Part shown: in pieces, positions 1 through 8,749 of the stretch
Numbering within the stretch: the stretch's first letter is position 1
Layout of the letters: every line of letters starts with the position of its first letter
Assembly: GCF_006658505.1 (NCBI RefSeq)
Contig: NZ_VFUZ01000010.1
Coordinates: 62,001 to 126,000, forward strand
From: Mesorhizobium sp. B2-4-15
GTDB lineage: Bacteria; Pseudomonadota; Alphaproteobacteria; Rhizobiales; Rhizobiaceae
Length of the DNA stretch: 64,000 nt
Direction: 5' to 3'
Notes under the pieces: model-generated
Database searches by the model: none
What the model was told of the DNA's origin: nothing
The model's input: only the letters and a program-made list of their open reading frames with translations
Made by a program: the position numbers and the translations under genes

Positions 1-1067
1 AGCTCTGGCACTGGATGTATGTGCGCGGCGTTTCCGACTTCGCCGGCATGTTCAACATCTCCAAGGATTTGCGCGCCGAACTGGACAGGCACTTCACCAT
101 CGCCCGGCCAGAGATCGTCGAGGAACAGATTTCTTCCGACGGCACGCGAAAGTGGCTGTTCCGCTTCCCGCCGCGCGGCGCCGGCCGGCCGGTCGAGATC
201 GAGACCGTCTACATTCCCGAGGAAGGCCGCGGCACGCTTTGCATCTCCTCGCAGGTCGGCTGCACGCTCACCTGCTCATTCTGCCATACCGGCACGCAGA
301 AGCTGGTGCGCAACCTGACGGCGGAAGAAATCCTCGCCCAGTTGCTCACCGCGCGCGACCGGCTCGGTGATTTTCCCGACCGCGACACGCCCGATGGCGC
401 CATCGTGCCGGCCGAGGGCCGCAAGGTATCCAACGTCGTCATGATGGGCATGGGCGAGCCGCTCTATAATTTCGAGGCGGTGAAGAAGGCGCTGCTGATC
501 GCCTCCGACGGCGACGGCCTGTCGCTGTCCAAGCGCCGCATCACGCTGTCGACCTCCGGCGTCGTGCCGGAAATCTTCCGCACCGGCGAGGAAATCGGCG
601 TCATGCTGGCGATCTCGCTGCACGCCACCAATGACGATCTGCGCGACCTCCTGGTGCCGATCAACAAGAAATATCCGCTCAAGGAACTGATCGCCGCCTG
701 CCGCGCCTACCCCGGCCTGTCGAACGCCAAGCGCATCACCTTCGAATATGTGATGTTGAAGGACGTCAACGATTCGCTCGAGGATGCCAAGGCGTTGGTC
801 AAGCTGCTCAAGGGCATCCCGGCCAAGATCAACCTGATCCCGTTCAACCCGTGGCCGGGCACCAACTACCAGTGCTCGGACTGGGAAACGATCGAGAAGT
901 TCGCCGACTACATCAACAATGCCGGCTATGCCTCGCCGATCCGCACGCCGCGCGGCCGCGACATCCTGGCCGCCTGCGGCCAGCTGAAGTCGGAATCCGA
1001 GCGCATGCGCAAGGTCGACCGGCTGGCGCTGGAAGCCATGATGATCGCGGGGCACGGCGAGGCGTGA
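1..1067 (+). CDS. rlmN: 23S rRNA (adenine-2503-C2)-methyltransferase RlmN, 5' end outside window
   Basis: Radical SAM enzyme that methylates C2 of A2503 in 23S rRNA and A37 of some tRNAs. The reading frame is open to the left edge and reads [10 protein letters not shown] before the first internal Met, which is the usual RlmN interior, so roughly 50 N-terminal residues lie outside the window. The [4Fe-4S] motif CTLTCSFC (CX3CX2C) is present, followed by the GMGEPLYN S-adenosylmethionine-binding stretch. The C-terminal ILAACGQL contains the cysteine that family members use as the methyl-carrying residue. The stop codon overlaps the GTG of the next gene, suggesting translational coupling. Confidence 0.95.
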   Translation, partial: LWHWMYVRGVSDFAGMFNISKDLRAELDRHFTIARPEIVEEQISSDGTRKWLFRFPPRGAGRPVEIETVYIPEEGRGTLCISSQVGCTLTCSFCHTGTQKLVRNLTAEEILAQLLTARDRLGDFPDRDTPDGAIVPAEGRKVSNVVMMGMGEPLYNFEAVKKALLIASDGDGLSLSKRRITLSTSGVVPEIFRTGEEIGVMLAISLHATNDDLRDLLVPINKKYPLKELIAACRAYPGLSNAKRITFEYVMLKDVNDSLEDAKALVKLLKGIPAKINLIPFNPWPGTNYQCSDWETIEKFADYINNAGYASPIRTPRGRDILAACGQLKSESERMRKVDRLALEAMMIAGHGEA

Positions 1068-1513
1068 GCCGTCTCGTCGCCGGGCTCAAGCGCATCGCCA
1101 TGATAGCGGTCGGTTATGTCGCCGCCGTGCTGACCTCGATTCTGGTGCCCGTGCTGCTGATCGCGCTTCTGGCAGGGATCGAGGATGACAACTGGTCCAT
1201 GGTCTTCGCGTTCGACTGGCTGGGTTCCTTCCCGCTTGCCGTGTTGACCGTGGCGGTCTGCGCGCTGCTGATCGTTGGGCCCGCGATCTTCCTCGCCGAG
1301 CGGCTCTGCCTGCGAGGATGGTTCTACTTCGCGGTCACGGGTGCGATCACGTCCATCGCGTTTGGCGTTTTTATCCCGGGCTCGGCCGGTGGATTTGTCT
1401 TCAATCCGGGCTTTCTCGGATTCCTGGCCACGGCCGGCACCGCCGCCGGTTCGGTCTATTGGCTTGTGGCTGGACGCAAGTCCGGTCACCTCATGCCGCG
1501 GAGTCCGCGATGA
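1064..1513 (+). CDS. small multi-pass membrane protein, function unknown
   Basis: About 149 residues starting at a GTG that overlaps the rlmN stop (GTGA). There are four hydrophobic segments: two near residues 10-35 and 45-70, then two in the second half. The order of hydrophobic helices, the N-terminal SRLVA and the C-terminal YWLVAGR resemble the next gene (NRLVA, YWLSAGR), so the two look like tandem paralogues. No catalytic motif is visible and no family name can be given. Upstream in-frame ATG codons lie inside rlmN and were rejected because they would encode an unrelated hydrophilic stretch. Confidence 0.7.
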   Translation: MSRLVAGLKRIAMIAVGYVAAVLTSILVPVLLIALLAGIEDDNWSMVFAFDWLGSFPLAVLTVAVCALLIVGPAIFLAERLCLRGWFYFAVTGAITSIAFGVFIPGSAGGFVFNPGFLGFLATAGTAAGSVYWLVAGRKSGHLMPRSPR

Positions 1514-1971
1514 ACCGTCTCGTCGCCTACATCGTCCGCTTTGCCATCATCCTGTTCGGCTACGCCGTCGCCTCGCTGGCGGCGAGCGCGTTCCTCAACA
1601 TCCTGTTCCTGGCGTCGCACGGCTATACGCCGGACCACACGCACCCGACAGCGACGGCTTCGCTGTATTTCTCAATTCCCTTCGTCGCCCTGTTCGTCGC
1701 CTATTTTGCCTTCATGCCGGCGGCGATCGTCATCCTGGTTGCCGAAATCCTCGGCCGGCGCGACTGGCTGTTCTATGCACTGTCGGGCGCGGTGGTCGCG
1801 GCCGTCTTCCTCGGCCTTGTCGATCAGGCCGGCGACACCACCTTCGCGGTCACCGGCACCAACCCGATCATGGCGGTGATCGGCGGCGGCATGGTCGGCG
1901 GCATCTTCTATTGGCTCAGCGCCGGGCGCTGGGCCGGAAGCTGGTGGCTGGGGGACGAAGCCAGGCCATGA
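1510..1971 (+). CDS. small multi-pass membrane protein, paralogue of the preceding gene
   Basis: 153 residues with four predicted hydrophobic segments and an HGYTPDHTH periplasm- or cytosol-facing loop between the first two. The start ATG overlaps the preceding stop (ATGA), so rlmN, the previous gene and this one form a coupled set. The C-terminal glycine-rich helix (GGGMVGGIFYWL) matches the position of a similar helix in the upstream neighbour. The function is unknown. A hydrophobic protein of this size without charged motifs could be a structural or assembly factor, but nothing in the sequence decides this. Confidence 0.75.
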   Translation: MNRLVAYIVRFAIILFGYAVASLAASAFLNILFLASHGYTPDHTHPTATASLYFSIPFVALFVAYFAFMPAAIVILVAEILGRRDWLFYALSGAVVAAVFLGLVDQAGDTTFAVTGTNPIMAVIGGGMVGGIFYWLSAGRWAGSWWLGDEARP

Positions 1972-1984
1972 TCCCGCCGAAGGA

Positions 1985-2026
1985 TCGCGCCAGCGAAAAG
2001 CGAAAACCGGTTTTCGCTTGAGATCC
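1985..2026. repeat. intergenic palindromic element
   Basis: Positions 1999-2018 form a perfect 20-nt palindrome (AGCGAAAACCGGTTTTCGCT), flanked by further pairing bases (AGGATC at 1981 and GATCCT at 2021). It lies between convergent genes and could act as a bidirectional terminator, but the sequence style is that of a dispersed rhizobial palindrome. Confidence 0.6.
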
Positions 2027-2044
2027 TGGCCAAACGGGAGGCCT

Positions 2045-2686
2045 CTACTTCGCCTGGGCGGTCAGGATCTTGAGAGCGAAGGCCGAGAAGACGCCAGCGA
2101 AAAGATAGTCGACCACCCGTGTGACGCGCGGGCTGGCCTTCATCGCCGCCGAGAACTTTTCCGCCGCCAGCACCATCGGCGCCGTTACCGGAATCGACAG
2201 CACGATGAACATGGCGCCGAGGAAAAACAGCTTTCCCGGCGCGTTCGGGTCATGCGCGGAGACGAACTGCGGCAGGAAGGTCATGAAGAACAGGATGATC
2301 TTAGGGTTGAGCAGATTGACGCCGAGCCCCGCCGCCCAACTGCGCAGCAGCGAGATTTGCGGCCCTGTCTTCTTCTCCGGCGAAAAGGCCGAGCCCTTGG
2401 CGATCGCCTGCCAGGCGAGAAAGACGAGATAGCCGGCGCCGAAGATCTTCAGCGCGAAGAATGCCATCGGCGAGGCGACGATCAGCGCCGAGACGCCGAC
2501 CACCACCAGTGTGGTGTGGATCAGCGTGCCGCACAGCGCGCCCCCCATCGAGGCGAAGCCGGTGGCGCGCCCCTGGCTCAGCGTACGCGACACGAACAAG
2601 GTCATGTCCGGCCCGGGCGTGATCGCCAGGATCACGGTGGCGATGGCGAACTGGATCAGCGTGGTGGTGTCGGGAATGAAGGACAT
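2045..2686 (-). CDS. LysE/RhtB family amino-acid exporter
   Basis: 213-residue inner-membrane protein with about six hydrophobic segments. The LysE signature near the N terminus (ITPGPDMTLFVSRTLSQGR, residues about 25-43) and the NPKIILFFMTFLPQF segment in the second half are typical. Family members export lysine, threonine or homoserine-like compounds by proton antiport; the substrate here is not decidable. The start MSFIPDTTT at 2686 is chosen because the 64 codons upstream in the same frame run through a dispersed repeat (2694-2805) and look non-coding. It is a single-gene unit facing the small membrane proteins. Confidence 0.9.
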   Translation of the reverse strand: MSFIPDTTTLIQFAIATVILAITPGPDMTLFVSRTLSQGRATGFASMGGALCGTLIHTTLVVVGVSALIVASPMAFFALKIFGAGYLVFLAWQAIAKGSAFSPEKKTGPQISLLRSWAAGLGVNLLNPKIILFFMTFLPQFVSAHDPNAPGKLFFLGAMFIVLSIPVTAPMVLAAEKFSAAMKASPRVTRVVDYLFAGVFSAFALKILTAQAK

Positions 2687-2693
2687 GCATGGC

Positions 2694-2805
2694 CCCAGAA
2701 CAGTCCCGGGAAAAGTGCGAAACGGCTTTCCGGGCGGAATTGCGTCAGACAAGGAGAGGAGACAGAACGGCTCGCCGTCCGTGAAACGATGGACCGCTCT
2801 GGGAA
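2694..2805. repeat. dispersed palindromic repeat, family A copy 1
   Basis: The copy contains the motif CCGGGAAAAGTGCGAAACGG, then a pyrimidine-rich arm pairing with it, GGAATTGCGTCAGACAAGGA and a second hairpin module. Related copies occur at 27978-28080 and 51830-51892, with a diverged reverse-oriented one near 61277-61327. Confidence 0.75.
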
Positions 2806-2814
2806 TGCGTGTGC

Positions 2815-3780
2815 CTATACAGGATGCGCGGCCATGGCGCCAGACACAGCAGGGCGAGCTGCGTCGCGCCACGCGCAAACCTGTTCAAGCCTGGCCTTGC
2901 CACCCCTCGGCCCATGGATGGTGACCGAGCGGGAGGCCGCCGCCACGGCAAAATCGAGTGCCTCGGCGAAGGCCTGCCCGCGCGACAGGCACCAGGTCAA
3001 GGTTCCGCCGAAAGTGTCGCCGGCACCGGTCACGTCGACCACCTCGACCGGATAGCCCCGCGTGCGAAGAATTGCCTCGCCATTGCTCGCCTCGGCTCCA
3101 TCGCTTGCCAGGGTACGAACCACCCATGAGATCCTTGCCGCCCGCATCCAGTCGCCAATGAGCGACAGATCGTCATGCCCGAAGGCGGTGCGAAAGCCCA
3201 CCTGGTTGAAGATGACGGCCTCGGCCCCGGACAGATAGGGCAGATCCTCCGCGCTGCAGCCGCCGACATCCAGGTCGAAAATCATGCGGCGCCCATGCTC
3301 GCGCAGATCAGCCAGCAATCTTGCCTGCGCAAGCACCTCGCCGCCGATCCGGCAATGCAGCCGGCGAGCGCGGTAGAGCGTCGTGTAGAGAAAGCCCGGT
3401 GCACGCAGCGCCGCCAGTGTCGCCGCTGGCAGCCACATCGGTTGCTGGCCCATTTCCACAGTCAGCACGATGTGTTCGCCGTCGACCAGGAAGATCAGGT
3501 TGCGCGATTCTGGAATGGCCGGATCGGTCAGCATATGCGCCACGCCGACATTATTGGCGCGCAAATCGGCGATCAGGCGCCGCGACAGCGGGCCGTCGTT
3601 CAGCAGCGATATGAACTCGGTTGCCCCGCCGAGGGCCGCATGGACGACGGCGGCGTTGGCGATCGACCCGCCCGCTTCGGCCGGCATCTCGGTGACCATG
3701 CCCTTGTCGGCGCGGCCCGGCCAGCGGTCGGCGGTGTAGTATTCGTCAAGCGCCACATCGCCGATGAAGAAGGCGGTCAT
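2815..3780 (-). CDS. PfkB family carbohydrate/nucleoside kinase
   Basis: 321-residue ribokinase-fold kinase, last gene of the seven-gene operon. The N-terminal half has the GGSIANAAV glycine motif that positions the substrate. The C-terminal half has PfkB signature 2, DVTGAGDTFGG, whose Asp is the catalytic base and whose glycines form the anion hole. Start MTAFFIGDVALDE at 3780 overlaps the stop of the cupin gene (ATGA). A longer in-frame extension lies inside the cupin gene and was rejected. The phosphorylated substrate is unknown. The context with an importer, a BtpA-like protein and a ureidoglycolate-lyase-like protein suggests a small polar, perhaps nitrogen-containing or ribosylated, compound. 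Confidence 0.9.
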   Translation of the reverse strand: MTAFFIGDVALDEYYTADRWPGRADKGMVTEMPAEAGGSIANAAVVHAALGGATEFISLLNDGPLSRRLIADLRANNVGVAHMLTDPAIPESRNLIFLVDGEHIVLTVEMGQQPMWLPAATLAALRAPGFLYTTLYRARRLHCRIGGEVLAQARLLADLREHGRRMIFDLDVGGCSAEDLPYLSGAEAVIFNQVGFRTAFGHDDLSLIGDWMRAARISWVVRTLASDGAEASNGEAILRTRGYPVEVVDVTGAGDTFGGTLTWCLSRGQAFAEALDFAVAAASRSVTIHGPRGGKARLEQVCAWRDAARPAVSGAMAAHPV

Positions 3781-4292
3781 GCAAGCGTTCCCTGGTTGGC
3801 GTCCGCGCGGACCAGAAGCGCCCCGCCCTCGATGGGAATCCAGGGGCTGGCGCCAAGTCCGCAGACCGCCATCCAGAAATAGGGCGTCGGGCGTGTCAGG
3901 CCCCGGCAGGCATCGTGCCAGACACCTCGATCCATCACCACCGCCTGGCCGGGTGAAATCACGAATGCCTCGATCTCGTCGCGGCGGGGCGCCGCCATGG
4001 CGGAAGCCGGAGCCACCGCCAGGACGATCGGTTGATCCGCGCAGAAGATGGCCTCTTCCGTGCCGGGGTGGCGTTCCATTTCCGTGCAATGCCAAGGAGC
4101 GGCTCCGCCGCGAGTCATGCCGAGATGGCCGCTGCCGCCGATCAGCGGCTTGTCGGTGAAACCGTCCTGCCAGCCGTCGCCAAGCGTCCAGACGACCTTC
4201 CGGTCGCTGCCGCCGACAAGGTCATAGACGGTGCCGAAGCGCGCGAACGCCTCGGCGGTCGCGGGGCGTGCCACGATATGATCCCGCGTCAT
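3777..4292 (-). CDS. cupin-fold protein related to ureidoglycolate lyase (AllA-like)
   Basis: 171 residues. The conserved run MERHPGTEEAIFC in the middle and PGQAVVMDRGVWHDA near the C terminus match the layout of ureidoglycolate lyase-type cupins, in which the His and Glu residues line the active site. True AllA releases urea from ureidoglycolate in purine degradation, but no allantoin genes accompany it here, so the actual reaction may differ. The start overlaps the stop of the BtpA-like gene (ATGA) and the stop overlaps the kinase start, so all three are translationally coupled. Assignment is at family level only. Confidence 0.75.
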   Translation of the reverse strand: MTRDHIVARPATAEAFARFGTVYDLVGGSDRKVVWTLGDGWQDGFTDKPLIGGSGHLGMTRGGAAPWHCTEMERHPGTEEAIFCADQPIVLAVAPASAMAAPRRDEIEAFVISPGQAVVMDRGVWHDACRGLTRPTPYFWMAVCGLGASPWIPIEGGALLVRADANQGTLA

Positions 4293-5029
4293 GCCGCGGC
4301 CCGCAGGGAACGTACGGCCCGCATGAAGCGCACGACATGGTCGGCTTCCATCGCGCCGGTATCCCGGTGATCGCGCTTCAGCCAGCTTCCCACGATCGCG
4401 CCATCGGCGACCGCCAATTGTTCGGCGGCATTGGCTTCCGTCATCCCCGCGCCAATCAGGAGAGGCACCGTTCCGCCGGTCGCGGCACGGAATCTCGCCA
4501 CCTTGCTCAGCTCCGTCGGCTCGCCGGTTGCGTTCGAGGTCACGACCAGCGCGTCACAACGGGCGGCACCGATCCGGACATCGTCGGCCTCCGGCCGGCC
4601 GGAAAGGACAGGCTTGTATTTGAAACGCACCCCGCCGAGCAGCAGCACCGGAACGGCGGCCCTGCGTGCCGCGAGTTCCGCCGCGAAGGGCGCATCGGCT
4701 TGCGGCGGCAGATGGCCGGCAACCGAATCGATCTGGACGAAATCCACAGGATAGCGGCCAGCCAGTGCAAAGGCCAATGCATCGTCGCGCAGCACGTTGA
4801 CGCCAATCCTGGCACCCAGGCCCAGTCCGCAGATGCGGTCAAGAGCGCGCTCGACATCGTCAGCGTCGCCGAAGTAGTTTTCGATCACCAGCCCATCCAC
4901 GCCCTCACCGGTCAGGATGCGCGCCTCTTCCTCGGCCTGCGCAAGCTTGGCCTGATGCCCTTCGCCGGCAAGATGCAGCATTGCCAAAATCGGCTTGGGG
5001 GTCGTGAAGGTTTCGCCGAAGCGGCTCAT
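4289..5029 (-). CDS. BtpA/SgcQ family TIM-barrel protein
   Basis: 246 residues. The N-terminal KPILAMLHLAGEG and the VDGLVIENYFGD motif are hallmarks of the BtpA/SgcQ family, and the C-terminal GAIVGSWLKRD resembles a phosphate-binding strand-loop of a TIM barrel. BtpA was named from photosystem I biogenesis in cyanobacteria. SgcQ homologues sit in sugar phosphotransferase or ABC operons in enterobacteria, and the biochemical role of that branch is not settled. Here it sits between a GntR regulator and an AllA-like protein with 4-nt overlaps, which fits an enzyme acting on a phosphorylated or imported metabolite. Confidence 0.85.
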   Translation of the reverse strand: MSRFGETFTTPKPILAMLHLAGEGHQAKLAQAEEEARILTGEGVDGLVIENYFGDADDVERALDRICGLGLGARIGVNVLRDDALAFALAGRYPVDFVQIDSVAGHLPPQADAPFAAELAARRAAVPVLLLGGVRFKYKPVLSGRPEADDVRIGAARCDALVVTSNATGEPTELSKVARFRAATGGTVPLLIGAGMTEANAAEQLAVADGAIVGSWLKRDHRDTGAMEADHVVRFMRAVRSLRAAA

Positions 5030-5853
5030 CTATGTTCTCCTGCACTTTGCTCGGTGGGGAGCTGCGCCATGTTGCGTCCCCAGCGCGTCGCGAATTTCAT
5101 CTGGACGGCGGGCGAGTAGACGATCGAAGTTCGTTCGACCAACCGGTCGTTGCCATCCAGCACGTCGCCGCTGGCGCAGAGGTAGCCCGGCACGTCCGGA
5201 GCCGTTGCGAACACCTCTTTCAGCTGCTCCGAGGGCGGCACGACCGTCAGCAGAAGCTCCGAGCGCATCGGATGCCTGCCATAGTCGCGGCGCAGCACGT
5301 CGTAGAGCGACTGCGCAGCGAAATCATAGCTTTCGATGCCGGGATAGAGTTCAAGGCTCAACCACGACTTGTCCACGTTCAGCCAGGTGACGGCCTCGCC
5401 ATTGGCGAGGCCGCGCGCCCGGACCAGATGCAATTCGCCATCCCTGACCTGATGCTCCAGCGTGCGTGTGACCGGACGCTGGCCTTGCCGGCGAGCCAGC
5501 TCGGTGAAGCTGCCGAAGTTCCAGATGCTGTGGCTGACCGGGCGGTGAGAAACGATCGTTCCACGGCCACGGATCTGCCGCACCAATCCCTCCGACACCA
5601 GCAGCGACATCGCGTTGCGGACGGTGGTTCGCGCTATACCGAACTGATCGCGCAGCTGGTTTTCCGATGGGATGGCTTCCCCCTCGGCAATATCCCCGCT
5701 CAGGATTGCGGCCCGCAACATTCGATACAGCTGACGGTAGAGCTGTTCCCCCGAATATGTGTCGAGCCGCAGCCGCGACAGGTCGACTTCAGGGCGGCCT
5801 GTCTCGGCGGAAGGATCGGCGGCGGAGGGATCGTGCGGATCAGATCGCGGCAT
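5026..5853 (-). CDS. GntR family regulator with UTRA sensor domain (HutC type)
   Basis: About 275 residues. The N-terminal winged helix-turn-helix spans residues about 35-100 (LYRMLRAAILSGDI, IPSENQLRDQFGIARTTVR, LVRQIRGRGTIV). The UTRA ligand-binding domain fills the remainder. Start at 5853 is preferred because GAGGA lies just upstream; an in-frame ATG at 5874 would overlap the upstream gene by 14 nt. The gene is inside the operon it probably controls. A near-palindrome of GntR style overlaps the -10 region of the operon promoter at 8466-8479, consistent with autoregulation by an imported or phosphorylated effector. Confidence 0.92.
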   Translation of the reverse strand: MPRSDPHDPSAADPSAETGRPEVDLSRLRLDTYSGEQLYRQLYRMLRAAILSGDIAEGEAIPSENQLRDQFGIARTTVRNAMSLLVSEGLVRQIRGRGTIVSHRPVSHSIWNFGSFTELARRQGQRPVTRTLEHQVRDGELHLVRARGLANGEAVTWLNVDKSWLSLELYPGIESYDFAAQSLYDVLRRDYGRHPMRSELLLTVVPPSEQLKEVFATAPDVPGYLCASGDVLDGNDRLVERTSIVYSPAVQMKFATRWGRNMAQLPTEQSAGEHR

Positions 5854-5860
5854 GGTTCCT

Positions 5861-6724
5861 CTACTTCTTTGCACCGTTTATCGTGAAGTCCTCGACGCCG
5901 GCCTCTTTCAGGCCATAGCGGTCCAGAATCCCGGCATAGGTACCATCTGCCTTCATGGTGTTGAGGGCCGCAAGGATAGCGTCGCGCAATTGCGTATTCG
6001 GCTTGGCAAGCGCGATGCCATAGTGGTTGATCTCGCCGACGGCGCCGATCTGATAGAACTTGCCAGGTTCCTGCTTCATCAGGTCGAGCAGTCCTTCCAG
6101 CCCGATGATCGAGGCCTGTGCACGCCCCTGGCGGATCTGCATGATATGTTCGGCCTGCGTTGGTATCTGGATGACGTTCATCTGGCTGTCGGCCGCACAA
6201 ATGCTCTTGCTCAGCTCCTCGGCCCAGGTAACCCAGCTGGTGCCGGTTGCGACCGCGATGGTCTTGCCGCACAGATCGGCCTCGGTCTTGACCGAGTCCT
6301 TCAGGTCGACAGCGGTATAAAAGACATTGCCGGTCTTGAAGTAATCGATGAAATCCAGCTGCGTCTGGCGTTCGACCTTGTCGGAGAATGCCGTCATGAT
6401 CAGGTCCGAACGTCCCGTGACGACCTGTGGAATGAGCTGCGGGAATTCGACGTTCTGGAAATCGGCCTTCAGGCCAAGCCGATCGGCGATGGCCTTTGCC
6501 AGATCGATGTCGAAGCCCTTGAGGTCGCTTGAGCCGGCATCGTTATATTCCATCGGCGGGTAGGCAAGGCTGATGGTGACATTGAGCTTGCCGGCGCTGC
6601 GCACGGCATCCGGCAGCTTGGCCGCCGCGGCTTCATCGGTCGCGGCCCGGGCCGGGCTGCACACAGCCAAGCCTAGAAGGGCAACAGAGGCAAAGTGCTG
6701 AACCAGCGAAAACGGTCGTGTCAT
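5861..6724 (-). CDS. amino-acid-type ABC transporter substrate-binding protein (family 3)
   Basis: About 287 residues with a Sec signal peptide (hydrophobic LVQHFASVALLGLAV followed by ARA cleavage context). The mature part has the SBP_bac_3 pattern: LNVTISLAYPPMEY near the start, LKGFDIDLAKAIADRLG, then DLIMTAFSDKVERQ and LCGKTIAVATGTSW. Start at 6724 (MTRPFS) has GGGAGA upstream; a start at 6739 would place this motif inside the gene. It is the periplasmic receptor for the adjacent permease and ATPase. The ligand is unknown. Confidence 0.93.
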   Translation of the reverse strand: MTRPFSLVQHFASVALLGLAVCSPARAATDEAAAAKLPDAVRSAGKLNVTISLAYPPMEYNDAGSSDLKGFDIDLAKAIADRLGLKADFQNVEFPQLIPQVVTGRSDLIMTAFSDKVERQTQLDFIDYFKTGNVFYTAVDLKDSVKTEADLCGKTIAVATGTSWVTWAEELSKSICAADSQMNVIQIPTQAEHIMQIRQGRAQASIIGLEGLLDLMKQEPGKFYQIGAVGEINHYGIALAKPNTQLRDAILAALNTMKADGTYAGILDRYGLKEAGVEDFTINGAKK

Positions 6725-6762
6725 TTTTAGTTCTCCCATTGTGAAAATTTGCGCGCCCTGTC

Positions 6763-7527
6763 TCAGGACAGCACGCGACTGAGGAATGTTCTGACCCGCG
6801 GATCACCGGGGTTGCTCAGAACCTGTTCGGGTTTTCCCATTTCCCGAATCTCGCCATCGATCATCACCAGAACGCGGTCGGCGACCTCGCGGGCAAAGCC
6901 GATCTCGTGTGTGACGACAATCATGGTGGTGCCGCCTCTGGCGAGGCCGCGCATCACCTCCAGCACTTCGCCCACCAGTTCGGGGTCGAGCGCGCTGGTC
7001 GGTTCGTCGAACAGCATCACGCGGGGCTCCATCGCCAGCGCACGGGCGATGGCGACGCGCTGCTTCTGCCCACCCGAAAGCCGCGAGGGATAGCTCGACG
7101 CCCGGTCGGCCATGCCGACTTGATGCAGGAGTTCCATGGCGCGTGCCTCCGCCTCGGCACGGCGCAGGCCACGCACGACCATGGGCCCCTCGATGACATT
7201 GCCCAGCACGGTGCGGTGGGCAAAGAGATTGAAGTGCTGGAACACCATCCCCAGCTGGCGTTGCTGGGCGCGCAGGCGGCGGACCGGCAGCTCGTGCAGC
7301 ACGCCGGCGCGCGGTTCGTAGCCCACGATCGAGCCGTCTATCCAGACATAGCCCGCATTCGGGACCTCGAGGTGGTTGATGCAGCGCAGGAACGTGCTTT
7401 TGCCGCTGCCGGACGGGCCGAGGATGCAGACCACCTCGCCATAGCTAACGTCCAGGTCGAGCCCCTTGAGCACCTCGTGGGTGCCGAACCGCTTGCGGAT
7501 GCCGACCGCCTTGACCGCGAGACTCAT
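6763..7527 (-). CDS. amino-acid-type ABC transporter ATP-binding protein
   Basis: 254 residues with a complete ATPase set: Walker [10 protein letters not shown] (residues about 38-46), Q-loop VFQHFNLF, signature LSGGQKQR, Walker [14 protein letters not shown] and switch His in VTHEIGFA. This is the HisP/GlnQ subfamily that energises polar amino-acid uptake. The start overlaps the permease stop by 4 nt, so the two are coupled. Confidence 0.95.
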   Translation of the reverse strand: MSLAVKAVGIRKRFGTHEVLKGLDLDVSYGEVVCILGPSGSGKSTFLRCINHLEVPNAGYVWIDGSIVGYEPRAGVLHELPVRRLRAQQRQLGMVFQHFNLFAHRTVLGNVIEGPMVVRGLRRAEAEARAMELLHQVGMADRASSYPSRLSGGQKQRVAIARALAMEPRVMLFDEPTSALDPELVGEVLEVMRGLARGGTTMIVVTHEIGFAREVADRVLVMIDGEIREMGKPEQVLSNPGDPRVRTFLSRVLS

Positions 7528-8444
7528 GCTTCACCCGAAGCAATCGCCTGTCGCGACCGCGTCTTGAACCATTGCCGGCGGCTCCCAGCGCTGGCGGCGC
7601 TTTGGCCGAAATGGCGTTCCAGATAGAACTGACCGGTCGACAAAAGCGTGGTTCCGGTCAGGTACCAGATCGAGCAGACGAAAAGCAGTTCGATGACGGC
7701 GCCGTTGATGAAGTAGATCCGCTGCGCGGCGTTCAGCATTTCGCCCATGGCAATGGTCGCGGCGAGCGAAGAAAACTTGAGCATGCCGACGGCGCTGTTG
7801 CCCAGGACCGGCAGGATCAGCCGCAGGGTCTGCGGCAGGACGATCCGCCGCATCGTCTGGCCAGGGGTCATGCCCAGCGTGTTGGCCGCCTCGATCTGGC
7901 CGCGGTCCACGGACCCGATGCCGCCGCGCACGACCTCCGTGAGGTAGGACCCTTCATTGACGCCAAGCCCCAGGACGGCGGCAACAAAAGGGGTCACCAC
8001 GTCAACCATCCGCTCGTCAACCAGGCCTGGAATGTAAAGACGCGGAAAGACCAGCCCGATGTTGAACCAGATCAGGAGCTGCAGGAGCACCGGCGTGCCG
8101 CGAAAGATCCAGACATAAAGCCAGGCGGCAAACCTCAGCGTCGGGTTGGCCGCCGTGCGCATGATGCCGAATCCCAATCCAAGCAGGACGCCCAGGGCCA
8201 ATGCGCAGGCGGAGATCAACAACGTCCAGCCAAACCCGACGATAATGACGCGGGCGGTGAGGAATTGCCCGACCACATCCCACCGGATCTGCCCCATCGC
8301 GAAAGCGCGCACCAGCAGCGCCAGGATCAAGAGCCCGATCGCGCCGCTGATCCAGCGGCCAGGGTGGGCCAACTGGCGTCTCGGGGCATCGGGGCCTGGC
8401 AGGTCCGAGACTTGCAACCATTGGGAGGGTTTTGGCGTGGTCAT
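7524..8444 (-). CDS. amino-acid-type ABC transporter permease
   Basis: 306 residues with a hydrophilic N-terminal tail of about 30 residues, then five or six membrane segments. The HisM/GlnP motifs [15 protein letters not shown] and the EAA loop ([23 protein letters not shown]) that contacts the ATPase are both present. A single permease gene implies a homodimeric channel. It is the first gene of the operon, and the promoter and candidate operator lie just upstream. Confidence 0.94.
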   Translation of the reverse strand: MTTPKPSQWLQVSDLPGPDAPRRQLAHPGRWISGAIGLLILALLVRAFAMGQIRWDVVGQFLTARVIIVGFGWTLLISACALALGVLLGLGFGIMRTAANPTLRFAAWLYVWIFRGTPVLLQLLIWFNIGLVFPRLYIPGLVDERMVDVVTPFVAAVLGLGVNEGSYLTEVVRGGIGSVDRGQIEAANTLGMTPGQTMRRIVLPQTLRLILPVLGNSAVGMLKFSSLAATIAMGEMLNAAQRIYFINGAVIELLFVCSIWYLTGTTLLSTGQFYLERHFGQSAASAGSRRQWFKTRSRQAIASGEA

Positions 8445-8465
8445 TCTTCAAATGTCTGGTTAGGT

Positions 8466-8501
8466 CTACAACTTCGTAGTGGCGGCATTGCCGGCTGTCA
8501 A
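8466..8501 (-). promoter_or_regulatory. promoter and candidate GntR operator of the 2.8-8.4 kb operon
   Basis: On the minus strand TTGACA (8501-8496) and TACGAA (8478-8473) are separated by 17 nt, a good sigma-70 spacing. The near-palindrome CTACAACTTCGTAG (8466-8479) overlaps the -10 element, as expected for a repressor site. Binding by the operon's GntR protein is an inference. Confidence 0.5.
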
Positions 8502-8520
8502 GCGGCTATCAAGGCGCGAA

Positions 8521-8749
8521 GGCGCGATTGATGCGCCGCCAGGACAGGGGGGCGACTTCGGACGAGCAGTGTTTTGAGATCGCAGACCTGAAGGCGTGTC
8601 GCCTGGCTCCGGGGCGCTCCGGGGCGCGCCCGCATTGTTCAAGCCAGGTGCGCGTCAAAAAAGGAATCCAGCGGTCCGCAAAAACGGTGAGCCGCTGGAC
8701 CGCATGCCGATGCAGGATGCGCCAAGCCGCGCCGAACTGGAGGCTGGCG
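8521..8749. other. gap between GGDEF/EAL gene and ABC operon, no convincing gene
   Basis: The only clear structure is an imperfect stem-loop with 7-bp arms CCAGCGG (8668-8674) and CCGCTGG (8692-8698), which could terminate the minus-strand GGDEF/EAL transcript. A minus-strand open frame of 90 codons crosses this gap but overlaps the end of the neighbouring gene and shows no recognisable feature. Confidence 0.4.

Noticed and set aside
2687-2878. N-terminal extension of the LysE-like exporter
   Set aside because: The extra 64 codons run through a dispersed repeat and would place a Cys/Arg-rich stretch before the first membrane helix.
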